Below, piece by piece: positions 52,981-62,320 of a DNA stretch of 64,000 nt. The translations under genes and the position numbers were made by a program. Position 1 is the stretch's first letter; each line of letters begins with the position of its first letter. Source of the stretch: RGIG5612 sp017511185 (lineage in GTDB: Bacteria > Bacillota > Clostridia > Lachnospirales > Lachnospiraceae); the NCBI GenBank assembly GCA_017511185.1, contig JAFWLF010000144.1, positions 4,194 to 68,193 on the forward strand, given 5' to 3'. The notes beneath the pieces are model-generated. The model saw only the letters and a list, made by a program, of their open reading frames with translations, had not been told where the DNA came from and searched no databases.

Positions 52981-53301
52981 ATGGAAGTTCAAATAAAACG
53001 TGGTCTGTTAGATGTCTGTGTACTCGCAGCGATCAAATACAAAGACTCATATGGATATCAGATCATCAAAGACATGAAACCCTATATGCAGATCTCGGAA
53101 TCAACTCTTTATCCGATCTTAAGGCGCCTGGAAGAAGGGAAGATGCTGACGGTCTATTCGGTAGAACACAACGGGCGGCTTCGAAAATACTACCGCATCA
53201 CGGAGAAGGGACAGAAACGACTATCCGACTTCACCGCAGAGTGGAAAGAGATCATGTCCGTATACAGTTTTATTATGAGGGAGAGTGACGCAGATGAATA
53301 A
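52981..53301 (+). CDS. PadR-family transcriptional regulator
   Basis: 106 residues, a typical short (class 2-like) PadR. The winged-helix region is YGYQIIKDMKPYMQISEST and YPILRRLEEGKMLTVYS, followed by the wing and a C-terminal helix. PadR proteins dimerise on inverted repeats and sense small molecules or wall stress. GGAGG precedes ATG 52981. The gene overlaps a DUF1700 gene by eight bases, and the operator lies upstream. Confidence 0.9.
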   Translation: MEVQIKRGLLDVCVLAAIKYKDSYGYQIIKDMKPYMQISESTLYPILRRLEEGKMLTVYSVEHNGRLRKYYRITEKGQKRLSDFTAEWKEIMSVYSFIMRESDADE

Positions 53302-53896
53302 ACAGGAATTCTTAACAGAAATCGGACGGAGGCTGGAAGGCTTTCCGCCGGAAGAAATAGAAAGATCAAAAGAATATTTTCTCGAGATGATCGAGGATCG
53401 GATGGAAGACGGGATGAGTGAAGAAGAGGCCGTCGCAGATATCGGTACGGTAGATGAAGCTGTCGCGGATATTCTGAAAGATATCCCGCTGACAAAGGTC
53501 ATCAAGGCAAAAATGAAACCGGAAGGAAAACTTCGCGCGTGGGAGATCATTTGTCTGATCCTTGGATCTCCAATCTGGGTCCCGCTGCTGATCACCGCTA
53601 TTGTCCTGATCTTTGTCTGGTACATTGTGATCTGGGTCATCGTTATTTCATTCTTTGTAGTTGACCTTGCCCTGTTCGCATCCGGATTAGCGGCAATCGT
53701 TGTTGGCGTGATAAGTCTGGCTCAGCTGGAACCGGCAGCGCCGGTCCTTGTCATCGGCACCGGCCTTTGCCTGATCGGTGTTTCGATCCTGCTGTTCATT
53801 CCACTCCTGAAGCTGGCAAAAGTGACAGGCAAGTTAGGAAAGAAAACGGCACTTTGGATCAAATCTTGGTTTGTAAGGAGAAAGAAAAATGCGTAA
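53294..53896 (+). CDS. DUF1700 (HAAS-domain) membrane protein
   Basis: 200 residues from ATG 53294, overlapping the PadR stop, with AGGGAG ten bases upstream. The acidic helical start FLTEIGRRLEGFPPEEIERS has the HAAS/DUF1700 pattern, with the following MIEDRMEDGMSEEEAVADIG, and several membrane segments lie at about 80-190. DUF1700 proteins go with PadR and DUF4097 partners and are thought to form a membrane-linked regulatory set; their action is not established. Confidence 0.85.
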   Translation: MNKQEFLTEIGRRLEGFPPEEIERSKEYFLEMIEDRMEDGMSEEEAVADIGTVDEAVADILKDIPLTKVIKAKMKPEGKLRAWEIICLILGSPIWVPLLITAIVLIFVWYIVIWVIVISFFVVDLALFASGLAAIVVGVISLAQLEPAAPVLVIGTGLCLIGVSILLFIPLLKLAKVTGKLGKKTALWIKSWFVRRKKNA

Positions 53897-54878
53897 AGGA
53901 ACAAAAATCGTTTTATTTATAGGACTTGGAATACTGGCGGCTGGCTTGATCACGGTGATCACGATTTTTGCCGTCAATCGGTTCAGCTTCCGGAAAATCA
54001 TTGAAAACAGCACCGCAGGAAGCAAACAAGTTGAAGTAGAAGAAAAGCGGATCGAAAAAGATATTACAGAGCCGTTTACAGATGTAGAGATCATTTGCGT
54101 GGCAGATCACGTGACTATAAAAGAAGCAGAAAACGGCATCTGCCATCTGGCTTATACAGAAGATGCTTACACACAGTATACTGTGGCTGTAGAGCAGGGA
54201 ACGCTTAAGATCACACAGGAAGACACAGATATCAGCTGGGATTGGAAGAATCTGAAAAACACGTTGTCCCAATTAATTGATAAAGGTTTTACACAACTTG
54301 GCGCTGCTATGGAGAACAGTCATGATCTGATCCTGACGCTGCCGGCAGGCGCTTACGGTAAGATCAATGTAACCAATGTTTCCGGCGGACTTGAGGTTGG
54401 AGAGAATATTTCTGCAGAGGAAGTAAACCTGGCAGCAGTCAGCGGAAATGTAACAGCAAAAGGCTTGACAAGCGTTCAGAGTATAAACGCAGCAACAACT
54501 TCCGGAAAAGTGGAACTGCGAAGCATGAAGCTTACCGGAGATATCAATGCAGCAACGGTCAGCGGTGGGATCATTTTAGAAAACATCGAAACACCTGGTG
54601 AAGTATCGCTTGCAACGACTTCCGGAAAGATGGAATTGATCGAGAGCGTTATAGGAAAAGGGGAAATCGATGGCGTCAGCGGCAATATCCTGTTTACAAA
54701 TTTTGATGCAGACACCATGGACATTGAACTGGTTTCCGGAAGTATAAAAGGAACGATCCGCGCACCGAAAGAATTCCAGGTAGAAACCACCAGTGGTGAT
54801 GTCAGTGTACCGAATGGTAACGGTGGCATTTGGAAAATCGAAACCACCAGCGGTGATGTGAAGATCGATCTGCAGTAA
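53889..54878 (+). CDS. DUF4097 beta-strand repeat protein
   Basis: 329 residues. One N-terminal membrane segment (8-30) is followed by a DUF4097 beta-helix made of repeated INVTNVSGG, VNLAAVSGNV, INAATTSGKV-type strands. It overlaps the DUF1700 gene by eight bases (ATGCGTAA). The domain probably lies outside the cell or on the membrane surface; the role is not established. Confidence 0.85.
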   Translation: MRKGTKIVLFIGLGILAAGLITVITIFAVNRFSFRKIIENSTAGSKQVEVEEKRIEKDITEPFTDVEIICVADHVTIKEAENGICHLAYTEDAYTQYTVAVEQGTLKITQEDTDISWDWKNLKNTLSQLIDKGFTQLGAAMENSHDLILTLPAGAYGKINVTNVSGGLEVGENISAEEVNLAAVSGNVTAKGLTSVQSINAATTSGKVELRSMKLTGDINAATVSGGIILENIETPGEVSLATTSGKMELIESVIGKGEIDGVSGNILFTNFDADTMDIELVSGSIKGTIRAPKEFQVETTSGDVSVPNGNGGIWKIETTSGDVKIDLQ

Positions 54879-54921
54879 GCATTGTTCATGGATTTTTCAC
54901 CGGTTTTCCGTATAATAAAAA

Positions 54922-54941
54922 CAACATGAACTATCATGTTG
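54922..54941 (+). promoter_or_regulatory. inverted repeat in the leader of the SPFH gene
   Basis: CAACATGA, four bases, TCATGTTG, just after a TATAAT at 54911-54916. It could be an operator or RNA hairpin. The rest of the leader up to 55017 has repeated ACCGG segments and an AGGAG site before the start codon. Confidence 0.4.
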
Positions 54942-55017
54942 GAACAACGGCAAGACTGCTGTAAGACCGGAGACCGGAATAAGGAACCGTGTCTTTTGGT
55001 TAAGAAAGGAGACAATT

Positions 55018-55989
55018 ATGTCAGAAGTAGGAAGATGGATCATTATCAGTGTAGTTATAGTGATCGTGCTGGTCCTGATTTTTACCAACATCCGGATCGT
55101 ACCGCAGGCCCATGAATATATCATCGAGCTTTTGGGAAAGTATCATCGGACCTGGAGCGCGGGACTGCATGTAAAGATTCCGTTCCTGTCGAGGGTCGCG
55201 AAGATCGTTACACTCAAGGAACAGGTGCTGGATTCACCGCCGCAGCCGGTTATCACCAAGGATAACGTTACGATGCAGATAGACACTGTTGTATACTTCC
55301 GCATTTTTGATTCCAAACTATATACATATGGTGTTGTGGATCCAATCTCTGCATTGGCAAACCTGACCGCAACCACCTTGCGTAACCTGGTCGGTGAACT
55401 GGAGTTGGACGGCACCCTGACCTCGCGTGATACTATCAACGGAAAGATGACAACCATCCTGGACGAAGCAACGGACCAGTGGGGCATTAAGGTCTCTCGT
55501 GTGGAGCTGAAGAATATCATCCCTCCGACAGAGATCCAGAATGCGATGGAGAAGCAGATGAAGGCAGAGCGTGACCGTCGTGAAACGCTGCTTCAGGCAG
55601 AAGGACATAAGGCGGCTGCCATCACCCGCGCAGAAGGTGACAAGCAGGCCATGATCCTGGAAGCTGAAGGTGAGCGTGATGCACGGATCGCCCGTGCAGA
55701 AGGTGAAGCCCGCGCAATCTTCCTGGCGAAAAAAGCAGAGGCAGACGGACTTCGTGCCCTGAAAGAGGCCGGCGTTGATGAAGCTGTGCTGGAGCTGAAG
55801 AAATACGAGGCACTGGTGCAGATGTCAAATGGCAAAGCATCCAAGTTGATCGTACCAACAGATGCAGTTAACGCGGTGAAGGCAAATGTGATGTTTGCAG
55901 AAACTACAGGACTGGGAGATGTCACTCCTGCTGCACCGGAAGAGGTAAAAGAACCGGAAGAGGATCCATGCTGTGATCCGAAGAAATAA
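55018..55989 (+). CDS. SPFH/band 7 (stomatin-like) membrane protein
   Basis: 323 residues. One N-terminal membrane segment (about 7-27) precedes the SPFH domain: RIVPQAHEYIIELLGKYHRT, VTLKEQVLDSPPQPVITKDN and PTEIQNAMEKQMKAERDRRE. A long Ala/Glu-rich coiled coil follows (repeated AEGD/AEGE). QmcA and HflK-type proteins of this family scaffold membrane microdomains or proteases. A partner NfeD-like gene is not adjacent. AGGAG precedes the ATG. Confidence 0.9.
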   Translation: MSEVGRWIIISVVIVIVLVLIFTNIRIVPQAHEYIIELLGKYHRTWSAGLHVKIPFLSRVAKIVTLKEQVLDSPPQPVITKDNVTMQIDTVVYFRIFDSKLYTYGVVDPISALANLTATTLRNLVGELELDGTLTSRDTINGKMTTILDEATDQWGIKVSRVELKNIIPPTEIQNAMEKQMKAERDRRETLLQAEGHKAAAITRAEGDKQAMILEAEGERDARIARAEGEARAIFLAKKAEADGLRALKEAGVDEAVLELKKYEALVQMSNGKASKLIVPTDAVNAVKANVMFAETTGLGDVTPAAPEEVKEPEEDPCCDPKK

Positions 55990-56012
55990 TTATCACATAT
56001 CGGTAAACAAAT

Positions 56013-56047
56013 GACGTGCCGGCACCATGTGTGCCGGCATTGTTTTT
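56013..56047 (+). terminator. rho-independent terminator
   Basis: TGCCGGCAC, short loop, GTGTGCCGGCA, then TTGTTTTTC. The T run overlaps the next gene's promoter region. Confidence 0.8.
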
Positions 56048-56076
56048 CTATACCGTTTTTATGGTATGATACAGAC

Positions 56077-56652
56077 ATGATTTTTCAAACCGAACGATTA
56101 ATTCTTAGACCATGGGAGGAACGCGATGCGGGGGAACTGTTCCGCTGGGCGCAGGATCCGTTGATCGGACCTGCCGCCGGATGGAGTGCGCTTCGCAGTA
56201 TGGATGATGCCTTAACGATGATCCGGGGGCAGTATGCTGCGCCAGAGGTGTATGCTGTCTGCCTGAAAGGTGAGGATGATGAATCCGGGCAATGCACAGC
56301 GATGCCAATTGGCTGTATTTCCCTGAAATTTGGAGATGACACGGACTTGACAGACGCAGTGGATGAATGCGAGATTTGCTCCTGGATCGCGAAACCTTAC
56401 TGGGGGCTGGGTCTGATCCCGGAGGGCTGTGAAGCGCTTCTGAAACATGGCTTTGAGGATCTTGAAATGAAAGCCATCTGGGCAGGCTATTATGACGGAA
56501 ATGAAAAGTCGCGCGCCTGTCTGAAACGCATCGGTTTTACTGACCACCATACGGATAAGAACATGTTCCTTCCGCTGATGAATCAGCTGCGAGTAGGGCA
56601 TATTGTGGTCATGACAAGAGAAAAGTGGAATCAAATTATAAATATAAAGTAA
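56077..56652 (+). CDS. GNAT-family N-acetyltransferase
   Basis: 191 residues from ATG 56077; the longer reading to 56011 would translate the terminator and is rejected. Segments FQTERLILRPWEERDAGELF, CEICSWIAKPYWGLGLIPEG and DGNEKSRACLKRIGF match RimJ/RimL-like GNAT proteins, with the acetyl-CoA loop near WGLGLIPE. An extended -10 (TGGTATGAT) is only six bases before the ATG and no ribosome binding site is seen, so translation may be leaderless. Substrate unknown. Confidence 0.83.
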   Translation: MIFQTERLILRPWEERDAGELFRWAQDPLIGPAAGWSALRSMDDALTMIRGQYAAPEVYAVCLKGEDDESGQCTAMPIGCISLKFGDDTDLTDAVDECEICSWIAKPYWGLGLIPEGCEALLKHGFEDLEMKAIWAGYYDGNEKSRACLKRIGFTDHHTDKNMFLPLMNQLRVGHIVVMTREKWNQIINIK

Positions 56653-56682
56653 ATAAATTTTCATCTTTTTCACAAAAAATTA

Positions 56683-56712
56683 TGTACAAAATCAATTGTT
56701 TTGGAGTATAGT
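56683..56712 (+). promoter_or_regulatory. promoter before the large phosphoesterase gene
   Basis: TGTACA (56683-56688), 18-base spacer and TATAGT (56707-56712). Confidence 0.4.
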
Positions 56713-56780
56713 GTTAGATGGATTGGCATTATCTAAAATAATCGAACACAAAACAATCTGTATGAATAAGAGGAGTTATT

Positions 56781-59700
56781 ATGAAAAACTTTCTTAAAAA
56801 GTCTCTTGCATTTCTAATTGCGAGTGCATTGATTGTGCAACTGTCTATTTTTGTTCCTTCTATGACATTAACATCATATGCGGATTCAGAAGAGAACGTC
56901 ATCGAAAAAGCTTCAACTGCTTTTCATAACAGCAAGGAAAATGTTGATATTGAAGTGTCGGATGAAGAGGACGTTTTCTCTGATGACACATTTTCTGAAG
57001 AAACATCGGACGGGACCATAACTGATCAAACAGAAATGGTAGCAGTTGTTCCTGATGTTTTGGATGTGGCAGTTTCTGGTAAAGAGGAAGTTGTAACGTT
57101 GTCTGAAATTAAGGAGAATGAAGAAGAACGGTCAGCGGATAATCAAACAAGAGCTCCGCCTGAGGAAGGCAGCGGATTAACCGTTCTTGCTTTCTCTTCA
57201 GATGTTCATAATAAAACCGATCACAAGGCGGCAACACGCCTTGGGAATTGGATCGATAATATCCATAGCATTTATAACCAACAAATCGAAGTCATGGGCT
57301 TTTGCGGAGACCTTGCTGATTCCCAGGCAGGGACAAATTATTGGAATCTTGTACAGGAAGTCATGGATGTGGTCAATGGAAATATTCCGGATAAAATTGG
57401 ACAAGCGGTATATACAACGGGAAACCATGAATATGACCATAAGGATGATTCCAGTGAATTCACGTATGACTATAACGATACGACCAGACAATACCTGGAA
57501 GACCAATCAGCTGTTGAAGCAGATAACTATCATATTTACTGCATCGGAACAGGCAGTTATCATACGGATGGATGGAATAGTGTCTCGAATGGGCAGGTTG
57601 AAGCACTTAAAGCATACCTGGACAGCATTCAGGATGACAAACCAATCATTATCTTAAATCACTATCCGCTGCATTATACTTCGAATCGAAGTATTGCTAA
57701 AGCAAATCTGATGATTGATGCACTTAATAACGCAGCCGGAACCGGTAAAAAAATAGTCTATCTCTGGGGACATAATCATACGGATGCTCCTACAATTGAA
57801 ACGCATTATGATGAGGTCTTCAAACCGGGAGACTCTATTGAATTCGCCAGAAACCAATCGAGAACGTTACAGTTTTATTATGCGGCTGCAGGATGTATGA
57901 GCGATAGTGAATACAACATAAACGCTCGTCAGGGAAGCGGATTTGTGTTAGGAAAAGGTCTTGTTATCACTATCAACAGTAAAAATTTGCTTTCATTTAC
58001 TTATTATGATGAGAATGGTATTGACAGAACCGAGAACGGCTCTTATGAAGAAAAGGAACCAGTTCCTGTTACTGGAATTACAATTAATGATGTGACACAG
58101 ATTGACGAAGACGGACAGCCGGTCGTAGTGGAAGTCCCTGATATTGAAGTAGGATCCAGTCTGCAGCTCAGTGTGACGCTTGAACCAGAGGATACAACGG
58201 ATACAAAACTGACATGGAGCAGTAGTGATCCGTCCGTTGCGACTGTCAGTGCAGGCGGAAAAGTGAAAGGCATTTCAGAAGGAAAGGCAGAGATTATTGT
58301 TAGTGCAGGAAGTGAGGAATCTGGATCAAATGCAATCGTATCGGACTGCATTGTGATCAATGTGATTCCGCGCACATCTCCGGATCCATACTATGTGATC
58401 AAGATTGGTGATTATGCACTGAGCAGCAAAGTATCTTCTGCTATTATGTCAAATACCAACGGTTACCAATACCATGGTCTGGAAGCAGTTGTTTATGATG
58501 AAAATTCGCTGGCAACGCAGGACATCCTTTGGAAATTGGAGGAAGCAGGTGATACCACGAACGGCTTCTATATCAAGAGTTACAATGGAGCCTATCTGAA
58601 CGCCAGGTATGAAAGCAATGGGCGTGGATACACAGGTATACTGATCGTCTCTGATTCCCCGGAGGAAATCTGGATCGTTAATGGCGGTTTTGAGAACTGG
58701 CAGGGCGATGGCAGTACCCTGCAGAGCACGAATGCCAGTACATCTTCCAAGGCAATGTTCCTGGCTACTACACAGGCTAATAATAATGGGCCTTACTTCT
58801 TCACTGTCCGTTCTTCGAGTGACTCGTCCGTGCAGCGGACAAGCAGACTGATTGAGCCAATTGGAATAAAGGAGCCGGTACCGGTCGAAGACATCGCTAT
58901 TGAACCATTAACGCTGGATATTGAAGTTGGCAAATCATCAGATTTGAAGGCAACTGTTTTTCCGGAAAATGCGGACGATAAGACTGTTTCCTGGTATAGT
59001 GCTGATGAAGCCATTGCAACTGTCAGCAACGCCGGCCGTGTGAAAGGAATTTCAGAAGGGGAAACAGACATTACTGCAAAGACCACTGATGGACAAAAAA
59101 CAGCGACCTGCCACGTTAAAGTGGTTCCACGCACATCGGAGGAACAGTATTTCGTAATCAGAATTGGCGATTATGCCATGAGCAGCAAGCACTCTTCTGC
59201 GACTATGTCAAATACCAGTGGTTACCGATACCATGGTCTGGAAGCTATTAAATATGATGAAAACTCTCCAGCACCACAGGAAATTCTTTGGACTTTAGAA
59301 GAGACAGATAATATCTCAAACGGTTATTATATTAAGAGCTTTGATGGAGCGTATCTGAGCGCCACATACGAAAGAGTAGGGCAGGGTTACACAGGCAGCC
59401 TGATTGTCTCTGATTCCCCACAAGAAATCTGGATTGTCAATAGCGGTTTTGAAAACTGGCAGGGAGATGGCAGTACCCTGCAGAGCACGAATGCCAGTAC
59501 GTCTTCCAAGGCAATGTTCCTTGCTACAACGCAGGCTAATAATAATGGGCCGTACTTCTTCACTGTACGCTCAACAAGTAGCAGTGATTCAACCGTGCAA
59601 AGAACAAGTCAGCTGATTGAGCCGGAGGAGTTGGCACACAAATGGAGCGAACCAACCTGGACCTGGAATGATTATACTTCAGCTTTTGCGACATTTATTT

Positions 59701-60680
59701 ATGCAAATGATCCTGCGCATACAAAAGTTATAGAAGCTGATATTGCCAAAGACGAGACTGCAACCGGTTTCATTCCATATACAGCTACGGTGACATTTAA
59801 CGGGCAAACATACACTGATACGAGAAAGGATACCTTAACTGTCAGTAATAAACTTGAGCTAAATGATGGGATTATTATCCATATTCTGTTGAAGAACCTG
59901 CCTGAAGGAAGCGTGCCAACAGATTATACGATTAGTTATAATGATATGGATGGAAATACATATACCGATGTTCCTTTAGCAAGTATGACAGAGAATGTTT
60001 TTTCTGTTGAGGTTGACTCTCCGGAGATGACACAGAAAGTTAATATTATAATTAAGTATAAAGGAACAGAGATATATTCAAACTATACTTCGGTCCAGAA
60101 GTATTGCGATACAGTGATAGAGACTTCAAAAGAAGATACTTATAGAGAATTGTGTTATGCAATTTTGAATTACGGCACCGAAGCGCAGAAAAAGTTCAAT
60201 AAATATACAGATGATCTGGCGGATGCAAATCATCCTGATAAGCCTTATGAAATAAAGGAGATTCCAAAAACACCGATTGAAAAGACACAGGATGAAAGAA
60301 TATCTGCAGTGGGCATGTCATTGAACCTTCAGTATGAAACAGAAATGTTCTTCTACTTTACGCCGGCGGGGGGATTTAGTGCTTCCGATATTTCTATCGA
60401 TGTGCGCAAGGATGGCAAACCTGTGGAAGAAGGGGAGTTTGCATGTGAGATCAGAAAGGATGGAAAACTGTTGGTTAAAGTCAAGAAGATTGCGGCAACA
60501 GAGCTGTCTGATACAATAACGGTAACTGCCTCCATCGAGAATAAAGAAAGCACACAGGTGAAAGCGTCACCAATCAGTTATCTATACGCGGCACAAAGCG
60601 TATCCGGAATGGAAGAACTGTGCAGAGCCATGTATAATTATCATCTGAAGGCAGTCGGCTATTTTGCCTATTTTCAATAA
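56781..60680 (+). CDS. large secreted metallophosphoesterase with Ig-like and duplicated modules
   Basis: 1299 residues. A signal peptide (to about 34) and an acidic Ser/Thr-rich region (35-125) precede a metallophosphoesterase domain (about 133-415) with a complete motif set: DVH (Asp141, His143), CGDLAD, GNHEYD (214-219), NHYPLH and GHNH (330-333). Then come two tandem units, each a Big_2 Ig-like domain plus a module of about 155 residues rich in Ser, Thr and aromatic residues (ending IWIVNxGFENWQGDG and NNNGPYFFTV), and a C-terminal part with further beta domains. No choline-binding repeats or LPXTG motif. GAGGAG precedes the ATG. Confidence 0.85.
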   Translation: MKNFLKKSLAFLIASALIVQLSIFVPSMTLTSYADSEENVIEKASTAFHNSKENVDIEVSDEEDVFSDDTFSEETSDGTITDQTEMVAVVPDVLDVAVSGKEEVVTLSEIKENEEERSADNQTRAPPEEGSGLTVLAFSSDVHNKTDHKAATRLGNWIDNIHSIYNQQIEVMGFCGDLADSQAGTNYWNLVQEVMDVVNGNIPDKIGQAVYTTGNHEYDHKDDSSEFTYDYNDTTRQYLEDQSAVEADNYHIYCIGTGSYHTDGWNSVSNGQVEALKAYLDSIQDDKPIIILNHYPLHYTSNRSIAKANLMIDALNNAAGTGKKIVYLWGHNHTDAPTIETHYDEVFKPGDSIEFARNQSRTLQFYYAAAGCMSDSEYNINARQGSGFVLGKGLVITINSKNLLSFTYYDENGIDRTENGSYEEKEPVPVTGITINDVTQIDEDGQPVVVEVPDIEVGSSLQLSVTLEPEDTTDTKLTWSSSDPSVATVSAGGKVKGISEGKAEIIVSAGSEESGSNAIVSDCIVINVIPRTSPDPYYVIKIGDYALSSKVSSAIMSNTNGYQYHGLEAVVYDENSLATQDILWKLEEAGDTTNGFYIKSYNGAYLNARYESNGRGYTGILIVSDSPEEIWIVNGGFENWQGDGSTLQSTNASTSSKAMFLATTQANNNGPYFFTVRSSSDSSVQRTSRLIEPIGIKEPVPVEDIAIEPLTLDIEVGKSSDLKATVFPENADDKTVSWYSADEAIATVSNAGRVKGISEGETDITAKTTDGQKTATCHVKVVPRTSEEQYFVIRIGDYAMSSKHSSATMSNTSGYRYHGLEAIKYDENSPAPQEILWTLEETDNISNGYYIKSFDGAYLSATYERVGQGYTGSLIVSDSPQEIWIVNSGFENWQGDGSTLQSTNASTSSKAMFLATTQANNNGPYFFTVRSTSSSDSTVQRTSQLIEPEELAHKWSEPTWTWNDYTSAFATFIYANDPAHTKVIEADIAKDETATGFIPYTATVTFNGQTYTDTRKDTLTVSNKLELNDGIIIHILLKNLPEGSVPTDYTISYNDMDGNTYTDVPLASMTENVFSVEVDSPEMTQKVNIIIKYKGTEIYSNYTSVQKYCDTVIETSKEDTYRELCYAILNYGTEAQKKFNKYTDDLADANHPDKPYEIKEIPKTPIEKTQDERISAVGMSLNLQYETEMFFYFTPAGGFSASDISIDVRKDGKPVEEGEFACEIRKDGKLLVKVKKIAATELSDTITVTASIENKESTQVKASPISYLYAAQSVSGMEELCRAMYNYHLKAVGYFAYFQ
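58688..59560 (+). repeat. internal duplication in the large phosphoesterase gene
   Basis: A segment of about 115 bases at 58688-58802 recurs at about 59446-59563 with only a few substitutions. It lies within two tandem units (Big_2 plus module) that start near 58054 and 58884. The rest of the units is more diverged. Confidence 0.75.
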
Positions 60681-60747
60681 GCGATAGTGTCGTATTGTGA
60701 AAATTAGGAATACCATCTCTAACCTATATTAAAAAAGGAGCAGAAGG

Positions 60748-60873
60748 ATGAAAGAGATGTTTTCTGTAGAACCGGAAGTTCAGGTAATTGAGTTTAATGC
60801 TGACGATGTTATCCGCACCGGTAGTGGTTGTGTATATGTGAGACCTGAAGAACCGATTTTGAGTCAGGATTAA
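60748..60873 (+). CDS. candidate RiPP precursor peptide (41 residues)
   Basis: Too short for usual gene calling. Start ATG 60748 has AAAAAAGGAG seven bases upstream. The peptide has an acidic beta-strand-like part (EPEVQVIEFNADDVIRTGSG, residues 8-27) followed by CVYVRPEEPILSQD. The first part resembles the leader strand that binds PqqD-like recognition domains; a single Cys28 follows it. It is followed by a hairpin and then a radical SAM/SPASM gene, a PqqD-like gene and an HPr-kinase-like gene. I infer a precursor; the modification is unknown. Confidence 0.65.
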   Translation: MKEMFSVEPEVQVIEFNADDVIRTGSGCVYVRPEEPILSQD

Positions 60874-60890
60874 CCTTTTATAACTGTAGT

Positions 60891-60913
60891 GGCAGGCTGG
60901 TTTCCAGCCTGCC
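60891..60913 (+). terminator. hairpin between precursor and maturase, attenuator-like
   Basis: A perfect ten-pair stem GGCAGGCTGG-TTT-CCAGCCTGCC, followed by a T-rich stretch (TTCATTCTTACTTT). It lies 18 bases after the peptide stop. Partial termination here would give more peptide mRNA than enzyme mRNA. Confidence 0.6.
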
Positions 60914-60964
60914 TTCATTCTTACTTTGAAAACTGCTGATGCAAGAGCAAAAAGGTCTTTGAAA

Positions 60965-62311
60965 GTGGAAAAGAGGTTTCAACTGGAACAGATCATCCCT
61001 CCGACAAAGCAGGCGGAGATGGTCCTCGGTTCCCAGAAGATTGTTGCGGGAACTAATTATAAAAAAACGAAGCATTGTCTTGAAATAAAATGCGATGAAG
61101 GCCGGTTACTGTATCACACATTAACCGGTGAGTTGCTTCTGCTTCGAGGTGATAGTGACAGAATTAAGTATACTGATACTTTAATTAAACGGCGTTTTTT
61201 GGTGCCTGAAGAAACTGATGAGTGCAGGTTCGCTGATGACTTCAAGTCTCTTTTAAAATTGATCAATCTGGAAAAAACAACCAAAACCTCTTTTACTATC
61301 TTGACAACCACCGACTGCAATGCAAGATGTTTTTACTGTTATGAGCTTGGGAGAAAAAGGGTTTCTATGTCCATTGAGAAAGCCCGCAAAGCAGCTTCTT
61401 ATATTGCTGAAGCCTCTAATGGGGAAGCTGTGAAACTCCACTGGTTCGGAGGAGAGCCTCTTTGCAATATCCCTGCTATTGATACGATTTTGGATGTCTT
61501 GGAAGAGCGCAAAATTGCGTTTTCGTCAAAAATAACCACGAATGGTTTTTATTTAGATAAAATGATAGCGGGAAAAGCAAAGGATAAATGGAAAACCGAA
61601 CTGTTACAAATCACCCTTGATGGGACAGAACGCATCTATAATACTACAAAATCCTATAAGGATACAGACTGTGACAATCCTTATCGCAGAGTCCTTGAGA
61701 ATATCGGATATGTACTGGACGAAGGAATGTGGGTTTGTATCAGACTGAATATGGACCGGAAAAATGCTGAGGATTTGTCTGCTCTTTGCGATGAATTGTC
61801 TGTAAAATTTGGTGGACGAGATAATCTGAATGTCAATGTCGCTTTCCTTCGGGCCTTTGAAAGGGATATTCATCCGTTTTCTTCCGAAGAGGAAGCAGCT
61901 TCCTGTTTTCTCGCACTTCATGATAAAATAATAAAACTGGGACTTAGCTCCCCTGGAAGACTGGAGAGGAGAATAAGGGCAAATAAATGCATGGCTGACA
62001 GTCTTTCCAGTGAGGTGATCCTTCCAGACGGAAATGTTGGACGGTGTGAACATTTCAGTGAGACAGAAATTGTTGGTAATATTTATGACAATAACAGAGA
62101 TGAAGACCTTGTCTGTTCCTGGAAGGAAACCGCAGATCCGTTTGATTCATGCAGGGAGTGCGCGCTGTATCCTAGATGTATAAATTTGAAGAAGTGCGAT
62201 TGGGACAGGTACGGTTGTCCAGAGTCTGTCAGGATAGTAAGGACAGAACTGCTGAAGAAGCAGATCCTTTGTGAGTATCACGAACTGAAACGAAAAAAAC
62301 GAATCAATTAA
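60965..62311 (+). CDS. radical SAM/SPASM peptide maturase
   Basis: 448 residues if started at GTG 60965 (AAAGG nine bases upstream); TTG 60926 is an alternative without a site. The radical SAM cluster motif CNARCFYC is encoded at 61316-61339. Upstream is a helical N-terminal domain with YHTLTGELLLL. The C-terminal SPASM region has KCMADSL, GRCEHF and CRECALYPRCINLKKC, matching auxiliary Fe-S clusters. Such enzymes form C-C or C-S cross-links or other changes in ribosomal peptides. The gene follows the precursor and is followed by the PqqD-like partner. Confidence 0.85.
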   Translation: MEKRFQLEQIIPPTKQAEMVLGSQKIVAGTNYKKTKHCLEIKCDEGRLLYHTLTGELLLLRGDSDRIKYTDTLIKRRFLVPEETDECRFADDFKSLLKLINLEKTTKTSFTILTTTDCNARCFYCYELGRKRVSMSIEKARKAASYIAEASNGEAVKLHWFGGEPLCNIPAIDTILDVLEERKIAFSSKITTNGFYLDKMIAGKAKDKWKTELLQITLDGTERIYNTTKSYKDTDCDNPYRRVLENIGYVLDEGMWVCIRLNMDRKNAEDLSALCDELSVKFGGRDNLNVNVAFLRAFERDIHPFSSEEEAASCFLALHDKIIKLGLSSPGRLERRIRANKCMADSLSSEVILPDGNVGRCEHFSETEIVGNIYDNNRDEDLVCSWKETADPFDSCRECALYPRCINLKKCDWDRYGCPESVRIVRTELLKKQILCEYHELKRKKRIN

Positions 62312-62320
62312 GGGGTTTAT

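Noticed and set aside
56011..56076. N-terminal extension of the GNAT gene to ATG 56011
   Set aside because: These bases form the terminator hairpin of the SPFH gene and the promoter; the GNAT fold begins at 56077.
56781..60680. Sortase-anchored surface protein
   Set aside because: No LPXTG-like motif and no C-terminal membrane segment; the protein ends in YFAYFQ.
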